Part shown: piece after piece, positions 12,517 through 21,562 of the stretch
Layout of the letters: the number at the start of each line of letters is the position of its first letter
Position numbering within the stretch: position 1 is the stretch's first letter
Program-made: the position numbers and the translations under genes
NCBI GenBank assembly: GCA_018433085.1
Contig: JAHDRW010000004.1
Coordinates: forward strand, 1 to 64,000
Direction: 5' to 3'
Source of the DNA: Deltaproteobacteria bacterium
GTDB taxonomy: Bacteria; Desulfobacterota; Desulfomonilia; UBA1062
DNA: 64,000 nucleotides
The notes under the pieces: generated by a model
Database searches by the model: none
What the model saw: the letters and a program-made list of their open reading frames with translations, nothing else
Told to the model about the DNA's origin: nothing

Positions 12517-13488
12517 CTAGGTATAGAGGTTGTTCATTTTTTTGATTTCTGCGCTCACCTCGTCTCTGAGAGCCGGTGGCGAGACCACCTCCACCTTCGA
12601 GCCGTATTTGAGGATCTCCCGCTTGATCTCGCGGAAATCAGCCACAGAGAAGCTGAGAAGGAGCGATCCATCGGGCTTCCACTCAAGGTTCTGGTTCACA
12701 TGCCACACCTGCTCTTGTATCCAAGGTGCGATGTCCGGGGCAAAACGGATGCACACCTCGATGGCCTCGGTGCTGCTCAGGATGCCGAAGTTCCACCTCA
12801 GATATTCCTTGATCGAGTCGGTTCCCGGGGGTACGGGGATACTGACGGCAGACGGCTCGATAACGCGTATCCGCGAGAGGGTAAAATCGCGCAACTCGCC
12901 TCTTAAGGTACAGTGGGCGATGATGTGCCAGGTGCCCATGTAGGAGAGCAGGTGCAGGGGCAGGATGTCCCTGCCGGTATACTCGTTGTTGTGAGGAGAG
13001 TAGTACTCTATCCTCACCGGTTTTGAGTGCAGCAGGGCATCGAGCATATGCTGAAAGGTCTTCTCACTCGTCACCGAATACTCTATGTTCTTGACCGAGA
13101 CCTTTTCGCCAAGACCTTCAAGGCTTATGGGAACCTCGTGTGTGTACAGGGAGAGCACCTGGTTGAGGAAGGTCTTCATCCTGGTCTTCATCCCGCTGTC
13201 GGGCACAGTGGTCGCCAATCTGAAGGAGATGAGCAGGGCCAGGAGTTCATCCGCGCTCAGCCATGAAGCGGGCAACTCGTAAGATTCATTTTCATAGACA
13301 TAGCCGCGCCTTGAGAGGTCGTATTTCAGGGGGGCAAAAAGTCTGTCATGCATAAAGGCAATGTCGCGCTGCGCCGTCTTGGCCGATATTTCGAAATGCC
13401 GAGCCATGATGGCGGCATTCGGATACAGCCCCCGCCTCACCTGGCTGTGAAACCAGAGAAACCGCTCATAGATTATCTTTGACGACAT
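12517..13488 (-). CDS. WYL-domain transcriptional regulator next to the cas operon
   Basis: The start is ATG 13488 with GGAGG just upstream; a longer open frame has no such signal. The 323-residue protein has a DeoR-like helix-turn-helix at about 20-50 (ARHFEISAKTAQRDIAFM), a WYL domain at about 140-215 (VRIEYYSPHNNE, LSYMGTWHIIAHC) and a C-terminal extension. WYL proteins sense nucleic acid or other ligands and often control defence loci, including some CRISPR operons. Here it is 89 bases upstream of the small gene-cas3 unit and on the same strand. It is a good candidate cas regulator by location. Confidence 0.9.
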   Translation of the reverse strand: MSSKIIYERFLWFHSQVRRGLYPNAAIMARHFEISAKTAQRDIAFMHDRLFAPLKYDLSRRGYVYENESYELPASWLSADELLALLISFRLATTVPDSGMKTRMKTFLNQVLSLYTHEVPISLEGLGEKVSVKNIEYSVTSEKTFQHMLDALLHSKPVRIEYYSPHNNEYTGRDILPLHLLSYMGTWHIIAHCTLRGELRDFTLSRIRVIEPSAVSIPVPPGTDSIKEYLRWNFGILSSTEAIEVCIRFAPDIAPWIQEQVWHVNQNLEWKPDGSLLLSFSVADFREIKREILKYGSKVEVVSPPALRDEVSAEIKKMNNLYT

Positions 13489-13985
13489 CCGGCCTCCTGC
13501 AAAATGCTTAAACATCCTGGCCTGAGCTGGGCCTGCGGAACATCCAACCCCATCCTTAGCTGCAGACGACGAGCCGACCGTCTCCCGCACATTGATTCTT
13601 GGCATATGGAAAAAACAGTCCGATCAAGCCGTTCTCCCGCATTCTGCACGGGCCTTGGAAACCGGAGATCACACCTTCTCCTGCAAAAAAGTACACGTCC
13701 GTCCCTGAGGGTGGTCTTGAAAACCCCGTGTGTGGTTGTGCTCCTCATCTCCTCTTACAAATCTTACAAAAAACAAGCAGGGGAAGTTCCCCGGTTATAC
13801 GGTCATATTCATGGTGAGCAGCAAAGATGGGCAAGAAAAAGCCTAACATGGTCCGACCGCTATGTCAAAAGTGGTTTCTCTTTTTTCATACCTTCATGTA
13901 CTTTTACTTGCCCGGATTGCCCGGTAGGGTGTAAGTTGATGTTCGGGCTTTTCATATTCTCTGCCGCAGACAGGGAGGTTGAATT
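13489..13985. other. Intergenic region upstream of the WYL regulator
   Basis: This 497-bp stretch separates two divergent genes and should hold both promoters. I see no tRNA or family-like coding frame. A small hairpin (GGGGAAGTTCCCC near 13784) has no obvious U-tract. The open frames here have no ribosome-binding site and no recognisable protein pattern. Confidence 0.5.
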
Positions 13986-14507
13986 ATGAACATTTCAGGG
14001 ATAGGGGTCGTTCAGGCGCAACTGTATCAACAGCACCAGTCCTCGCCAAAGACGCTGGAAGACATGCTGCTGGATAAATACCGGTCTTCTTTCTCTCGTT
14101 TTTCTCCCCTTTCTCCGTCTTCCGACTTTTCGCCGTATGAAAAGGAATCGCTGCACGTGGAGATCGAGTTCACCGACGGCACCAGGATGACCATGGACTA
14201 TGCGCGGGAGGGCATGGCCCGCAAGACGGGCTATGAGCTGGGGCGGTTCGGAGGCTTCACCTACGGCACCGACCTCTTCAGCCCTGAGAACACCGCGCAA
14301 CGCATCCTCGACTTTGCCCGATCCCTGTGGGACGGCTCGGAAGAACAGCTCGATATCCTGGCAGATGCCATGGAAGAAGGCATCGGCCAGGCGCTCGATA
14401 CCCTGGGCGCCATTCCGGGCTGGCTCTCGGCGACCATCGGGAAAACAGAGGATCTGGTGCGCCTGGGCATCGAAGACATGCGGGCCGAGACGCGGGAGGC
14501 CGCATAA
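13986..14507 (+). CDS. DUF5610-like protein
   Basis: This 173-residue protein has a clear ribosome-binding site (GGGAGGTTGAATT before ATG). After a variable, serine-rich N-terminal third, the C-terminal half has FSPENTAQRILDFARSL, a helical middle and LDTLGAIPGWLSATIGKTED. This resembles the DUF5610 pattern of PE-TA-RI-DFA followed by a helical repeat. The function of that family is unknown. No signal peptide is visible. It is transcribed away from the CRISPR locus and convergent with the PatB-like gene. The family call is from memory of the pattern. Confidence 0.7.
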   Translation: MNISGIGVVQAQLYQQHQSSPKTLEDMLLDKYRSSFSRFSPLSPSSDFSPYEKESLHVEIEFTDGTRMTMDYAREGMARKTGYELGRFGGFTYGTDLFSPENTAQRILDFARSLWDGSEEQLDILADAMEEGIGQALDTLGAIPGWLSATIGKTEDLVRLGIEDMRAETREAA

Positions 14508-14571
14508 TCGGGAGGGAGAAATAAGGGCCGGTTACCGCCCCCGCTACCCCGGGGCTATCCGGGGCCGAGGG

Positions 14572-15738
14572 TTATCCCCGCTGTCCGGCCACGGCCGATT
14601 CCATCCGCTCCAGGGCGAGGGCCAGGGTCTCGCGCGGGCACCCGAAGTTCAGGCGCACGAACCCGGGCGCGCCGAAATCCTTTCCGTTCGAAAGGCCCAC
14701 CCCGTTGCGCTCGAAGAATGCCGCAGGGTCCTGCGTGCCGAGCTGCCGGCAGTCGATCCAGGCCAGGTAGGTTGCCTCCACGTGGCGCATGCTCAGGCCC
14801 GGCGTCTGGGCGACAAAGGTTTCCACCAGCTTTCTGTTCGTTCTCAGGTAGTCGATGAGGGCCCGGTGCCAGGCCGCGCTGTCGCGGTAGGCCGCGAGGG
14901 CCGCGGTGTAGCCCAGGGTGTTCACGTGGGGCACGATGCCCTCCATCGCCCGCCGGAAGCGCTCGCGCAGGCCGTTGTCCGGGATCACGGCCAGGGAAAA
15001 GCCCAGGCCCGGAAGATTGAAGGTCTTGCTGGGAGAAAGCAGGGTGATGCTCCTGCGGGCGATCTCCTCGTCAAGGGCCGCGATCGAGAGATGTCGCGCG
15101 TCCGGGTCCAGGACCAGGCCGCAGTGGATCTCGTCCGAGCAGATGATCGCGCCCCGGCTCAGACAGATCCGGGCCAGACGGAGCAGCTCTTCGCGGGTAA
15201 AGACCCGGCCCGTGGGGTTCTGGGGGTTGCACAACAGAAAGAGCCTGGTGCGCCCGTTCATGGCCTGCTCCATGCCGGCAAAGTCGAAGACGGAGCGGGT
15301 GCCGTCGTCCACGTGAGGCACCGTGATCAGCGACCGGCCGGAGAGCCCGGGCGCGTGCAGAAAGGGCGGATACGCCGGGGTGGTGGTCATCACCGCGTCG
15401 CCCGTCTCCCCCACGGCCCGGCATACAGCGTTGATTCCGGTCACCAGGCCGGGCAGCCACACCATCCACTGGGGGTCGGTCTTCCAGCCGTGCTCGCGCT
15501 CCAGCCTCTGCGTTACCACCGCCGGGAGCTCTTTCGGAGGCAGGGTGTAGCCGAACACGCCGTGGCTCACGCGCTTTTTCAGGGCCGCGATCACGGCGGG
15601 CGGGGCCGCGAAGTCCATGTCGGCCACCCACAGGGGAACGATGTCCCGGCCCTGATAGAGGTCCCACTTGAGGCTTCCGGTGCCCCTGCGATCGACCGGG
15701 GTGTCGAAATCGAAGCGTGGTTGCCGTTGTCTGGCCAT
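14572..15738 (-). CDS. patB: PatB/MalY-family aminotransferase (putative C-S lyase)
   Basis: This is a fold-type I PLP enzyme of 388 residues from ATG 15738, the length of cystathionine beta-lyases of the PatB/MalY group. It has LKWDLYQGRDIVPLWVADMDF cut into the usual N-terminal family pattern, NPQNPTGRVF at 171-180, SDEIHCGLVL and the PLP lysine K238 in SPSKTFNLPG. Family members cleave cystathionine or cysteine conjugates, releasing thiols or sulfide. The frame is open upstream to 15903, but those residues are not family-like. The ribosome-binding site is weak. It stands alone, divergent from the next gene. Confidence 0.88.
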   Translation of the reverse strand: MARQRQPRFDFDTPVDRRGTGSLKWDLYQGRDIVPLWVADMDFAAPPAVIAALKKRVSHGVFGYTLPPKELPAVVTQRLEREHGWKTDPQWMVWLPGLVTGINAVCRAVGETGDAVMTTTPAYPPFLHAPGLSGRSLITVPHVDDGTRSVFDFAGMEQAMNGRTRLFLLCNPQNPTGRVFTREELLRLARICLSRGAIICSDEIHCGLVLDPDARHLSIAALDEEIARRSITLLSPSKTFNLPGLGFSLAVIPDNGLRERFRRAMEGIVPHVNTLGYTAALAAYRDSAAWHRALIDYLRTNRKLVETFVAQTPGLSMRHVEATYLAWIDCRQLGTQDPAAFFERNGVGLSNGKDFGAPGFVRLNFGCPRETLALALERMESAVAGQRG

Positions 15739-15928
15739 GATACAAAAATTTATGCCCCGGCCGGCGGCAAAGTCAAGGATGAAAAGGCGAGCCGGACGGG
15801 GCGCCGGGTAGTGTGCCGGGCAGAATGACATATGGTGTTTCATGAATGATTCCGCTTGACTTCGACCGTTCCGTCGATATTCTGTCTGTGTTGCAAAAGA
15901 CAACGCTCAACGAGAAAGAGGAGGGGTT

Positions 15929-16981
15929 ATGAAAAAGATGGTTTTTCCGGCTGCGATGCTGGGCGTGCTCCTGGGGTTCTCCTGTGCATGGGCCGACGCC
16001 ACGGTTGAGTCGTTCATCCGGTTCGGCGGTTTCGGCGGCAACGGAGCGTACGAGGGAACCACCGTCACGCGGATACAGGGCGACAAACAGGTTGAGACGT
16101 CATCCATCAAGTTCACGGGCGCGGTTCTCTCCTGGGCCGCGGGCAAAAGCGAGACGACCACCATCACCCGCATCGACAAAGGCGTGGTCTGGACGCTCGA
16201 CACCAAAAAGAAGACCTATGTCGAGAGCCCCCTCGCCGGTTTCGATCCCGATGAGCTGGAGGGCGGACAGGACATGAGCACCGGCGAGGAGCTCGATGAT
16301 GGGGAACAGCCCCGGGTCAAGATGACCAGAAGCGAGTTCCAGGTCCAGAAGACCGGCGCGAAGCAGAACATCAACGGGTTTGCCTGCGAGGAATACCTCA
16401 TGACCTGGCTCGTTGAGCTGCAGGACCTGGACACAAAGGAAAAAACCACCAACACCATGAAGACCAGTCTCTGGACCACGCCCGAGACCTCTGTCATCAA
16501 AAAGCTCCAGGCCGATCAGAAGGCCTTTTCAAAGGCCTACATGAAAAAGCTGGGCATCGACATCTCTCCCGATGAGATGCAGCGGTTCGGCATGGGGGCG
16601 TTCGCCATGGCCAGCGGGGCATCCGACGAGGAGTTGGCAAAGGGGTTCGAGAAGTTCAAAAAAGAGATGACCAAGGTCAAGGGCTATCCCATCCGCACCA
16701 TGGTGGACTGGAGCACGGAAGGCGGCGGGCCGGCCGCTCCCGAGGCCGGGGAAAAGCCGGAAGACTCGGGCGGGTTCTCGATCCCGACCAGCAAAGACGA
16801 CCTCCTGGGCGGGCTGGGGAGCATGGTCTCCAAGGCCGTGTCCAAGAAGGTGACCAACAGCACCAAGCCCGATGCGGATGAGCCGTTCTTCTCGAGCACG
16901 ACCGAGGTGAAGGCCATATCCACCGACACCGTTTCCGCAGGCGTCTTCGATATCCCCTCCGGATACAAGAGGCAGCAGTAA
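15929..16981 (+). CDS. Exported protein of unknown function (DUF4412-like)
   Basis: A strong GAGGAGG precedes the ATG. The 350-residue protein has a clear signal peptide (MKKMVFPAAMLGVLLGFSCA, then WADA) and should be periplasmic or surface exposed. The body has TTVTRIDKGVVWTLDTKKKTY and INGFACEEYLMTW, a layout seen in DUF4412-type secreted proteins that bind unknown ligands. A low-complexity Gly/Pro/Glu linker lies near residues 255-285. No membrane segment follows the signal. It is a single gene with no obvious partner. Confidence 0.75.
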   Translation: MKKMVFPAAMLGVLLGFSCAWADATVESFIRFGGFGGNGAYEGTTVTRIQGDKQVETSSIKFTGAVLSWAAGKSETTTITRIDKGVVWTLDTKKKTYVESPLAGFDPDELEGGQDMSTGEELDDGEQPRVKMTRSEFQVQKTGAKQNINGFACEEYLMTWLVELQDLDTKEKTTNTMKTSLWTTPETSVIKKLQADQKAFSKAYMKKLGIDISPDEMQRFGMGAFAMASGASDEELAKGFEKFKKEMTKVKGYPIRTMVDWSTEGGGPAAPEAGEKPEDSGGFSIPTSKDDLLGGLGSMVSKAVSKKVTNSTKPDADEPFFSSTTEVKAISTDTVSAGVFDIPSGYKRQQ

Positions 16982-17003
16982 GCAAGCGCCCTAGCTGTCA
17001 TGG

Positions 17004-17116
17004 GGTAATCATGGGGTCAGGTCTCAATAGGTAATCATGGGGTCAGGTCTCAACATATGACACAGGAAGTGTCATATGTTGAGACCTGACCCCATGATGC
17101 GCTGACCCCATGATTC
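17004..17116. repeat. Compound repeat: two 24-bp direct copies and a 29-bp perfect hairpin
   Basis: The unit GGTAATCATGGGGTCAGGTC plus four more bases occurs at 17004-17027 and 17030-17053. From 17035 to 17097 there is a perfect inverted repeat: arms 17035-17063 and 17069-17097 are fully complementary around a 5-base loop (AGGAA). A partial inverted copy (GCTGACCCCATGATT) follows at 17101-17115. The layout resembles a REP/RAYT-type or other palindromic mobile unit. It lies between convergent genes and could also act as a bidirectional terminator. Confidence 0.9.
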
Positions 17117-17168
17117 GCCTCCCGCCATACTGCGGCGGGGATGCCGCTCCCCCTTTTCCCCTGCTCGG

Positions 17169-18911
17169 CTAGAGCAGGGAAAACACGTTGCTCTTCAGGA
17201 GACCCTCAGTAAAGGAAATCCTTTCCGAGAGCTCCTTGTCGATCCGCTCGAGCGACCCGGCCTGCTGCTCGACCGAGTTGATCGGCCCGCTCACGCGCTG
17301 CTCGAGCGCCGTCGTCACCTGCATCCGGAACTGCGCTGCGAGGTCTTTCGCAAGGGTGTCGATGACGTCCCGGAAGCTGTCGTCCAGGTTTGAGGACACG
17401 CTCACGGCATAGTCTTCCGGCTCGCCCGAAACGCCGACGTTCAGGGAAAATCCGCTGATCTGCGAAAAGACCTTTTCCACCGCGGCGCTCAGGCCTGCGG
17501 CCTGTCCATCAGCCTGGCGGACCAGAAAACGGGCCGATCTCACGGCCGCATCCAGATCCGCATCCACCGACCCGCCCAAGACCACGGCGGTGAGGCCCGT
17601 GTCCAGGATGCCCTGCTGCAGCTCCACGGGCAGAACCTCCCCGCCGAGATCCCTGGGTCGCAGGTCATAGCCGTCGAGGGCGAGGCGCACCATGTCCCGG
17701 GGGTCCGATGGGTCGACGTGATTGAAGGTGCCGTCGAGACGTATGCCCTGCATGCCTTCAAAATTCTCCCCCGAGAAAAGGCAGGTCGTGGGGAGGCCCA
17801 GAATGTCCTGATCAGGGGTGACGTTCGCGAGCGTCCCCGTGAGCGTCCTCCCGCGGGTGAGCACGGAGACCGCCGCCTTCCGGACCAGAAAATCGGGCAC
17901 CGGGGCATGCTCCCTGAAACGCATATCGATCCCCTCTGAGCGGGGCGGACTGACCTCTCTCTGCTCCTCTGCGGTCAGGGCCCTGCGCTCGAGCAGGGGC
18001 GTGATCCTCTCGTGCCATCTCAGCGAGCGCTCCACCCACACCCCGACCTGCTCGCCGAAGAGCATGGAGCTGATGTTGCCGATGCCTTCGGCGCTCGGGC
18101 CGTATTCTTGGGCGATCCGCCGAGCATCCTGCGCGGGCAGCTCGGAGAGCCCGCCCACCTGCGCGGTGATGGTCCTGTAGTCTTCCGAAAACCGCCGGTA
18201 GCTGTCCCTGAGCAGGTTCAGGTCGGCGTTGATGTCGGAGTACAGGTCCTTCGCCTCGGTCCCCTTGCGCAGCAGGGCGCCTAAATCGCCTTTCCGTGTT
18301 TGGCCCAGCGCATCGATGCGCGCCTGATACTCCTGCAGGCGGTCCTCGTCGGGGAGCTGCTCTATCCGCTGGTCCCAGAACTCGTTTCTGTTTTCGATCT
18401 CATCGCTCAGGGCCTGCGCGGATTTCACGGTTTCGAGGTTCGCCTCTTCGATGGCCTTCCTTACGTCCTCGCTCGAGATGTCGGGCACCTGAAACCATGA
18501 CGTCCCCTCCCCGGGGGCGGGAGACACCTCTTCGGCGGTCTCCCGGTAGACGCGCCCGGGACGTTCACGCGGGGTACCCAGGGCCACATCCTCGACGCTC
18601 ATGTCCTCGATGATGGTCTTGCGCATGAAGAGCTGCGCGGTGTCGAGCGTGAACGCCATCCTGCGGATCTCCAGGGCGTTCGTTTCGGGGTTGTCCGGGT
18701 TGGTCACCTGTATTCGCGAGACCACGAAGCCCAGGGGAGAAAGGGTGAGGTCCGCGTCGTCCACGTTCACCTCGGCCCCCACCAGAAAGGCCGTTGTCCG
18801 CTCGATCCCCCTGCGGACGAGGCCATCCGCGAGCGCGAGCCAGAAAAACGCCAGCAGCGCCGTCACCACGACAAAGGCCAGGAGCCCTTTCCATCGTATC
18901 CACTTTCTCAT
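17169..18911 (-). CDS. TIGR03545-like conserved protein, membrane anchored
   Basis: This 580-residue protein starts at ATG 18911 after GGGAGGGTGGT. It has one N-terminal membrane segment (LLAFVVVTALLAFFWLAL) and then a long extracytoplasmic part. The opening RRGIERTTAFLVGAEVNVDD, with TLSPLGFVVSRIQVTNPDNP, recalls AsmA-like/TIGR03545 proteins. A coiled-coil-rich middle (about 150-330) follows. The next gene is TIGR03546-like, and these two families are known neighbours. The role is unknown; an envelope or lipid-transfer function is plausible for AsmA-like folds. The two genes are 10 bases apart, so they form an operon. Confidence 0.8.
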   Translation of the reverse strand: MRKWIRWKGLLAFVVVTALLAFFWLALADGLVRRGIERTTAFLVGAEVNVDDADLTLSPLGFVVSRIQVTNPDNPETNALEIRRMAFTLDTAQLFMRKTIIEDMSVEDVALGTPRERPGRVYRETAEEVSPAPGEGTSWFQVPDISSEDVRKAIEEANLETVKSAQALSDEIENRNEFWDQRIEQLPDEDRLQEYQARIDALGQTRKGDLGALLRKGTEAKDLYSDINADLNLLRDSYRRFSEDYRTITAQVGGLSELPAQDARRIAQEYGPSAEGIGNISSMLFGEQVGVWVERSLRWHERITPLLERRALTAEEQREVSPPRSEGIDMRFREHAPVPDFLVRKAAVSVLTRGRTLTGTLANVTPDQDILGLPTTCLFSGENFEGMQGIRLDGTFNHVDPSDPRDMVRLALDGYDLRPRDLGGEVLPVELQQGILDTGLTAVVLGGSVDADLDAAVRSARFLVRQADGQAAGLSAAVEKVFSQISGFSLNVGVSGEPEDYAVSVSSNLDDSFRDVIDTLAKDLAAQFRMQVTTALEQRVSGPINSVEQQAGSLERIDKELSERISFTEGLLKSNVFSLL

Positions 18912-18921
18912 ACCACCCTCC

Positions 18922-19434
18922 CTAATGCCTGCCGGGAAGAGACGCATAGATCTTGTAGAAGCTGCTAGCCCAGATCGCCTGCGCGAGCTTCGTCTTCTTC
19001 ATCCACGCAAGAAAAGTCGATCGATACCGCACGATGCCCGCCCTGGCGAGGAAGAACACGGGCAGGAACAGGATGAGCGAGACAACGAGGCTGCCCATGA
19101 CGATCGTGTTGTTGAACCTCGCGATCCTGAACACGGGCATGTTGTACATGCTTGTCCAGAGCCCTTCCAGGGACTGCGCCGAGAGCAGGGAGAGCCCGGC
19201 TGCGTGGAACAGCGGGTCGAACAGATACGCCAGGCCCGAGAAGATCGCCAGCCCCAGCAGAAACGCGCTGAGGTTGACGCGGAGAACGAGCACCAGGAAG
19301 AGCACAACGAGGTTGTGCAGGCTCATGAGCGGTGTCAGGCCCGCGATCAGGGAAAAGGCGATTGCGAGGCTTATCTGTGAGGGATCCGCCTCGGAGTTCA
19401 GGATATTGAGCACCTTCGCCAGGGTATACAACAT
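18922..19434 (-). CDS. TIGR03546-like membrane protein
   Basis: The start is ATG 19434 after AAAGAGGAGGCAAAAC; a longer frame upstream lacks any signal. The 170-residue protein begins MLYTLAKVLNILNSEADPSQ and has about three hydrophobic segments (ISLAIAFSLIAGLTPL, LVVLFLVLVLRVNLSAFLLG, MGSLVVSLILFLPVFFLA). The pattern fits TIGR03546/DUF2062-like inner-membrane proteins. It is the first gene of a two-gene operon with the TIGR03545-like protein. The function of the pair is unknown. Confidence 0.8.
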   Translation of the reverse strand: MLYTLAKVLNILNSEADPSQISLAIAFSLIAGLTPLMSLHNLVVLFLVLVLRVNLSAFLLGLAIFSGLAYLFDPLFHAAGLSLLSAQSLEGLWTSMYNMPVFRIARFNNTIVMGSLVVSLILFLPVFFLARAGIVRYRSTFLAWMKKTKLAQAIWASSFYKIYASLPGRH

Positions 19435-19738
19435 GTTTTGCCTCCTCTTTGAATCATCAACCCGTCGGACCGGACCGCCGGAACATACATGGTGTCTCAC
19501 CCTTGGTTCGACACCTAATCCGTTACCAGAATACCGGAGATATTTCACTATGGTTTTTTCTTGCGCGGCCTGAATGATTACACCGGCGCTCCCGGTATGT
19601 CCTACCACCTGAATGAGTCATTTTCCTGGGTCAATGCAGGTCTTTTGGAGGGTATGAATTCAGGAAAACCCCTATGGAAATCGGCGGCGCCAGCATGTTA
19701 TTTTAAGTCGCTGATTCGTTTCAACAAAGGAGAACACC
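19435..19738. other. Divergent promoter region
   Basis: This 304-bp region lies between the TIGR03546-like gene and the acyl-CoA ligase, which point away from each other. It contains CCTGAATGA twice, and the second copy sits in an imperfect palindrome (TGAATGAGTCATTTTC near 19613). This could be a TetR-type operator for the ligase, but that is only a guess. Confidence 0.4.
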
Positions 19739-21403
19739 ATGAATGAACTCCTGTTTTCATCGGGAACCAGTTACGAATATCCCCTCATTATCAAAAAGAT
19801 CCTCACCCCGGCGCTGCGATACGCTCCTACCCGGACGATCTGCTACCGGGACAGGCTCACCTACACCTATACCACCCTGGAGGACAGAATCAAGCGTCTG
19901 GCAGGCACCCTGTCGGCGCTCGGCGTAAAAAAGGGCGATGTGGTCGGCATGATCGACTACAATTCCCATCGTTTTCTGGAAGGCTACTTCGCCGTGCCCA
20001 TGATGGGCGCGGTGCTCGCAACCTTCAACTGGCGGCAGGGAATCGACGAGTTCGGCCACACCATATCACATGCCGCTCCCCGGGTCCTCATCGTGCACGA
20101 AGACTTTCTGTGCCTGCTCAAAAAGGTGAAGGACTCGCTCGGGCACGTGGATCACCTGGTGCTGATCACCGAGACCGATCACCCGGAAGAGCCGCTCTTT
20201 TCCTTTACAGGGGAGTACGAAGATCTGCTCGCCCAGGCCCCGCCGGGGTACGAGTTCGAGGACTTCGACGAAAACACCCCCGCCACGCTCTACTATACCT
20301 CGGGCACGACCGGCCTGCCCAAGGGCGTGTCGTTCTCGCACCGGCAGATTGTTCTGCAGACGCTCTCCCTGGGGCTGACCCTGGGTTCGTATTCCTCGAA
20401 AATCCGGTTCTCGTCAAAAGACGTGTTCATGCCCCTGGTGCCCATGTGGAAGGAACATGCATGGGGCCTGCCCTACCTGGCCACCATGCTGGGCGCGCAG
20501 CAGGTGTACACCGGCAAGTTCGACATGGAGTGCATGCTCCATCTCTTCACGAAATACCGGATCACCTTTTCGGTGTGCGTGCCCACCGCGCTGCACATGA
20601 TCCTGGAGCACCCCTATGCAAAGGAGCTGGACTTCTCTTCGTGCAAGCTCATCGTCACCGGTGCGCGCCTGTCGGAGAAGCTGGCCAAGATCGCGCTTTC
20701 GCGCGGCCTGCAGATCACCTCAGCCTTTGGCCTGTCCGAGGCATGCCCGCTTGTCTCCATGACGCACCTCAAGGGTGACCTCGACGGGCGCACCACCAAG
20801 AAAAAGATCGAGGTGCTCGCCAGCGCCGGGCTGCCCGCCCCCCTGGTGGATGTGGAAACAGCAGAGACCTCAGGGCACATGAAAAAGACCGACAACCTGT
20901 CGCAGGGACAGGTTGTGATACGCGCTCCATGGCTGGCCCGCGAATACCACCGCGATCCAAAGAAGACCATGGATCTCTGGAAGCACGGCTGGCTCCATAC
21001 CGGCGATCTTGGCTTCATTGACAAGGACGGGTACATCCACGTCACGGATCGTGTCAGGAATATCTCGAAAAGCGGCGGCGAATGGGTCTCGCACCTGAAG
21101 ATCGAGAACCTGGTCAGAAAATATCCCGGCGTCGAAGACGCCGCCGTGGTCGCTATCCCGGACGAGGTCTGGGGGGAGAGGCCGGCCGTGTTCGTGGTGA
21201 TCGACAATGCGCACGATGCCTCGGTGGACAGCGTCCAGATCGAGAAATTCATGCATTCCTTTGTCAGGACAGGCGATCTGCCCAAATATGCGCTTCCCGA
21301 CAGGTACCTGATCGTGGACGAGATCCCCAAGACCGAGGTGCAGAAGATCGACGTCCGCGAGATCATGGTGCGCTACGGCGACCTGCTGTTCTCCGCGGGA
21401 TGA
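19739..21403 (+). CDS. AMP-forming acyl-CoA ligase
   Basis: AAAGGAG precedes ATG 19739. The 554-residue protein has the adenylation P-loop YYTSGTTGLPKGV (186-197), the HTGDLGFIDKDGY motif and a C-terminal EVQKIDVREI carrying the catalytic lysine. Such enzymes activate carboxylic acids, often medium or long-chain fatty acids, to CoA thioesters through an acyl-AMP. The N-terminal region (about residues 30-110) matches the fatty-acyl-CoA ligase type. The exact substrate cannot be read from sequence. It stands alone, followed by a metallo-beta-lactamase-fold gene on the same strand. Confidence 0.93.
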   Translation: MNELLFSSGTSYEYPLIIKKILTPALRYAPTRTICYRDRLTYTYTTLEDRIKRLAGTLSALGVKKGDVVGMIDYNSHRFLEGYFAVPMMGAVLATFNWRQGIDEFGHTISHAAPRVLIVHEDFLCLLKKVKDSLGHVDHLVLITETDHPEEPLFSFTGEYEDLLAQAPPGYEFEDFDENTPATLYYTSGTTGLPKGVSFSHRQIVLQTLSLGLTLGSYSSKIRFSSKDVFMPLVPMWKEHAWGLPYLATMLGAQQVYTGKFDMECMLHLFTKYRITFSVCVPTALHMILEHPYAKELDFSSCKLIVTGARLSEKLAKIALSRGLQITSAFGLSEACPLVSMTHLKGDLDGRTTKKKIEVLASAGLPAPLVDVETAETSGHMKKTDNLSQGQVVIRAPWLAREYHRDPKKTMDLWKHGWLHTGDLGFIDKDGYIHVTDRVRNISKSGGEWVSHLKIENLVRKYPGVEDAAVVAIPDEVWGERPAVFVVIDNAHDASVDSVQIEKFMHSFVRTGDLPKYALPDRYLIVDEIPKTEVQKIDVREIMVRYGDLLFSAG

Positions 21404-21430
21404 AATCCCGGCCCGCCCGAAGACTCCTGA

Positions 21431-21465
21431 AGGTGCCCGGGCTCCCGCGAGCCATCCGGGCACTT
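21431..21465 (+). terminator. Possible terminator after the acyl-CoA ligase
   Basis: GTGCCCGG at 21433-21440 pairs with CCGGGCAC at 21456-21463, giving an 8-bp GC-rich stem with a 15-base loop. No U-tract follows, so it may be only a weak or Rho-dependent site. Confidence 0.3.
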
Positions 21466-21562
21466 GTGCACTTGAAAACGGCTCTGCCTTGAATATCCTT
21501 AATCGTAAACAATGGCGCGGGGTTTCCTGCCGATTCCCCGACGCCCGAGAAAAGAGAGCCGC

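Noticed and set aside
14200..15828. A 542-residue + strand frame opposite the PatB-like gene.
   Set aside because: It is the complement of a well-supported enzyme gene, with low-complexity composition and no family pattern.
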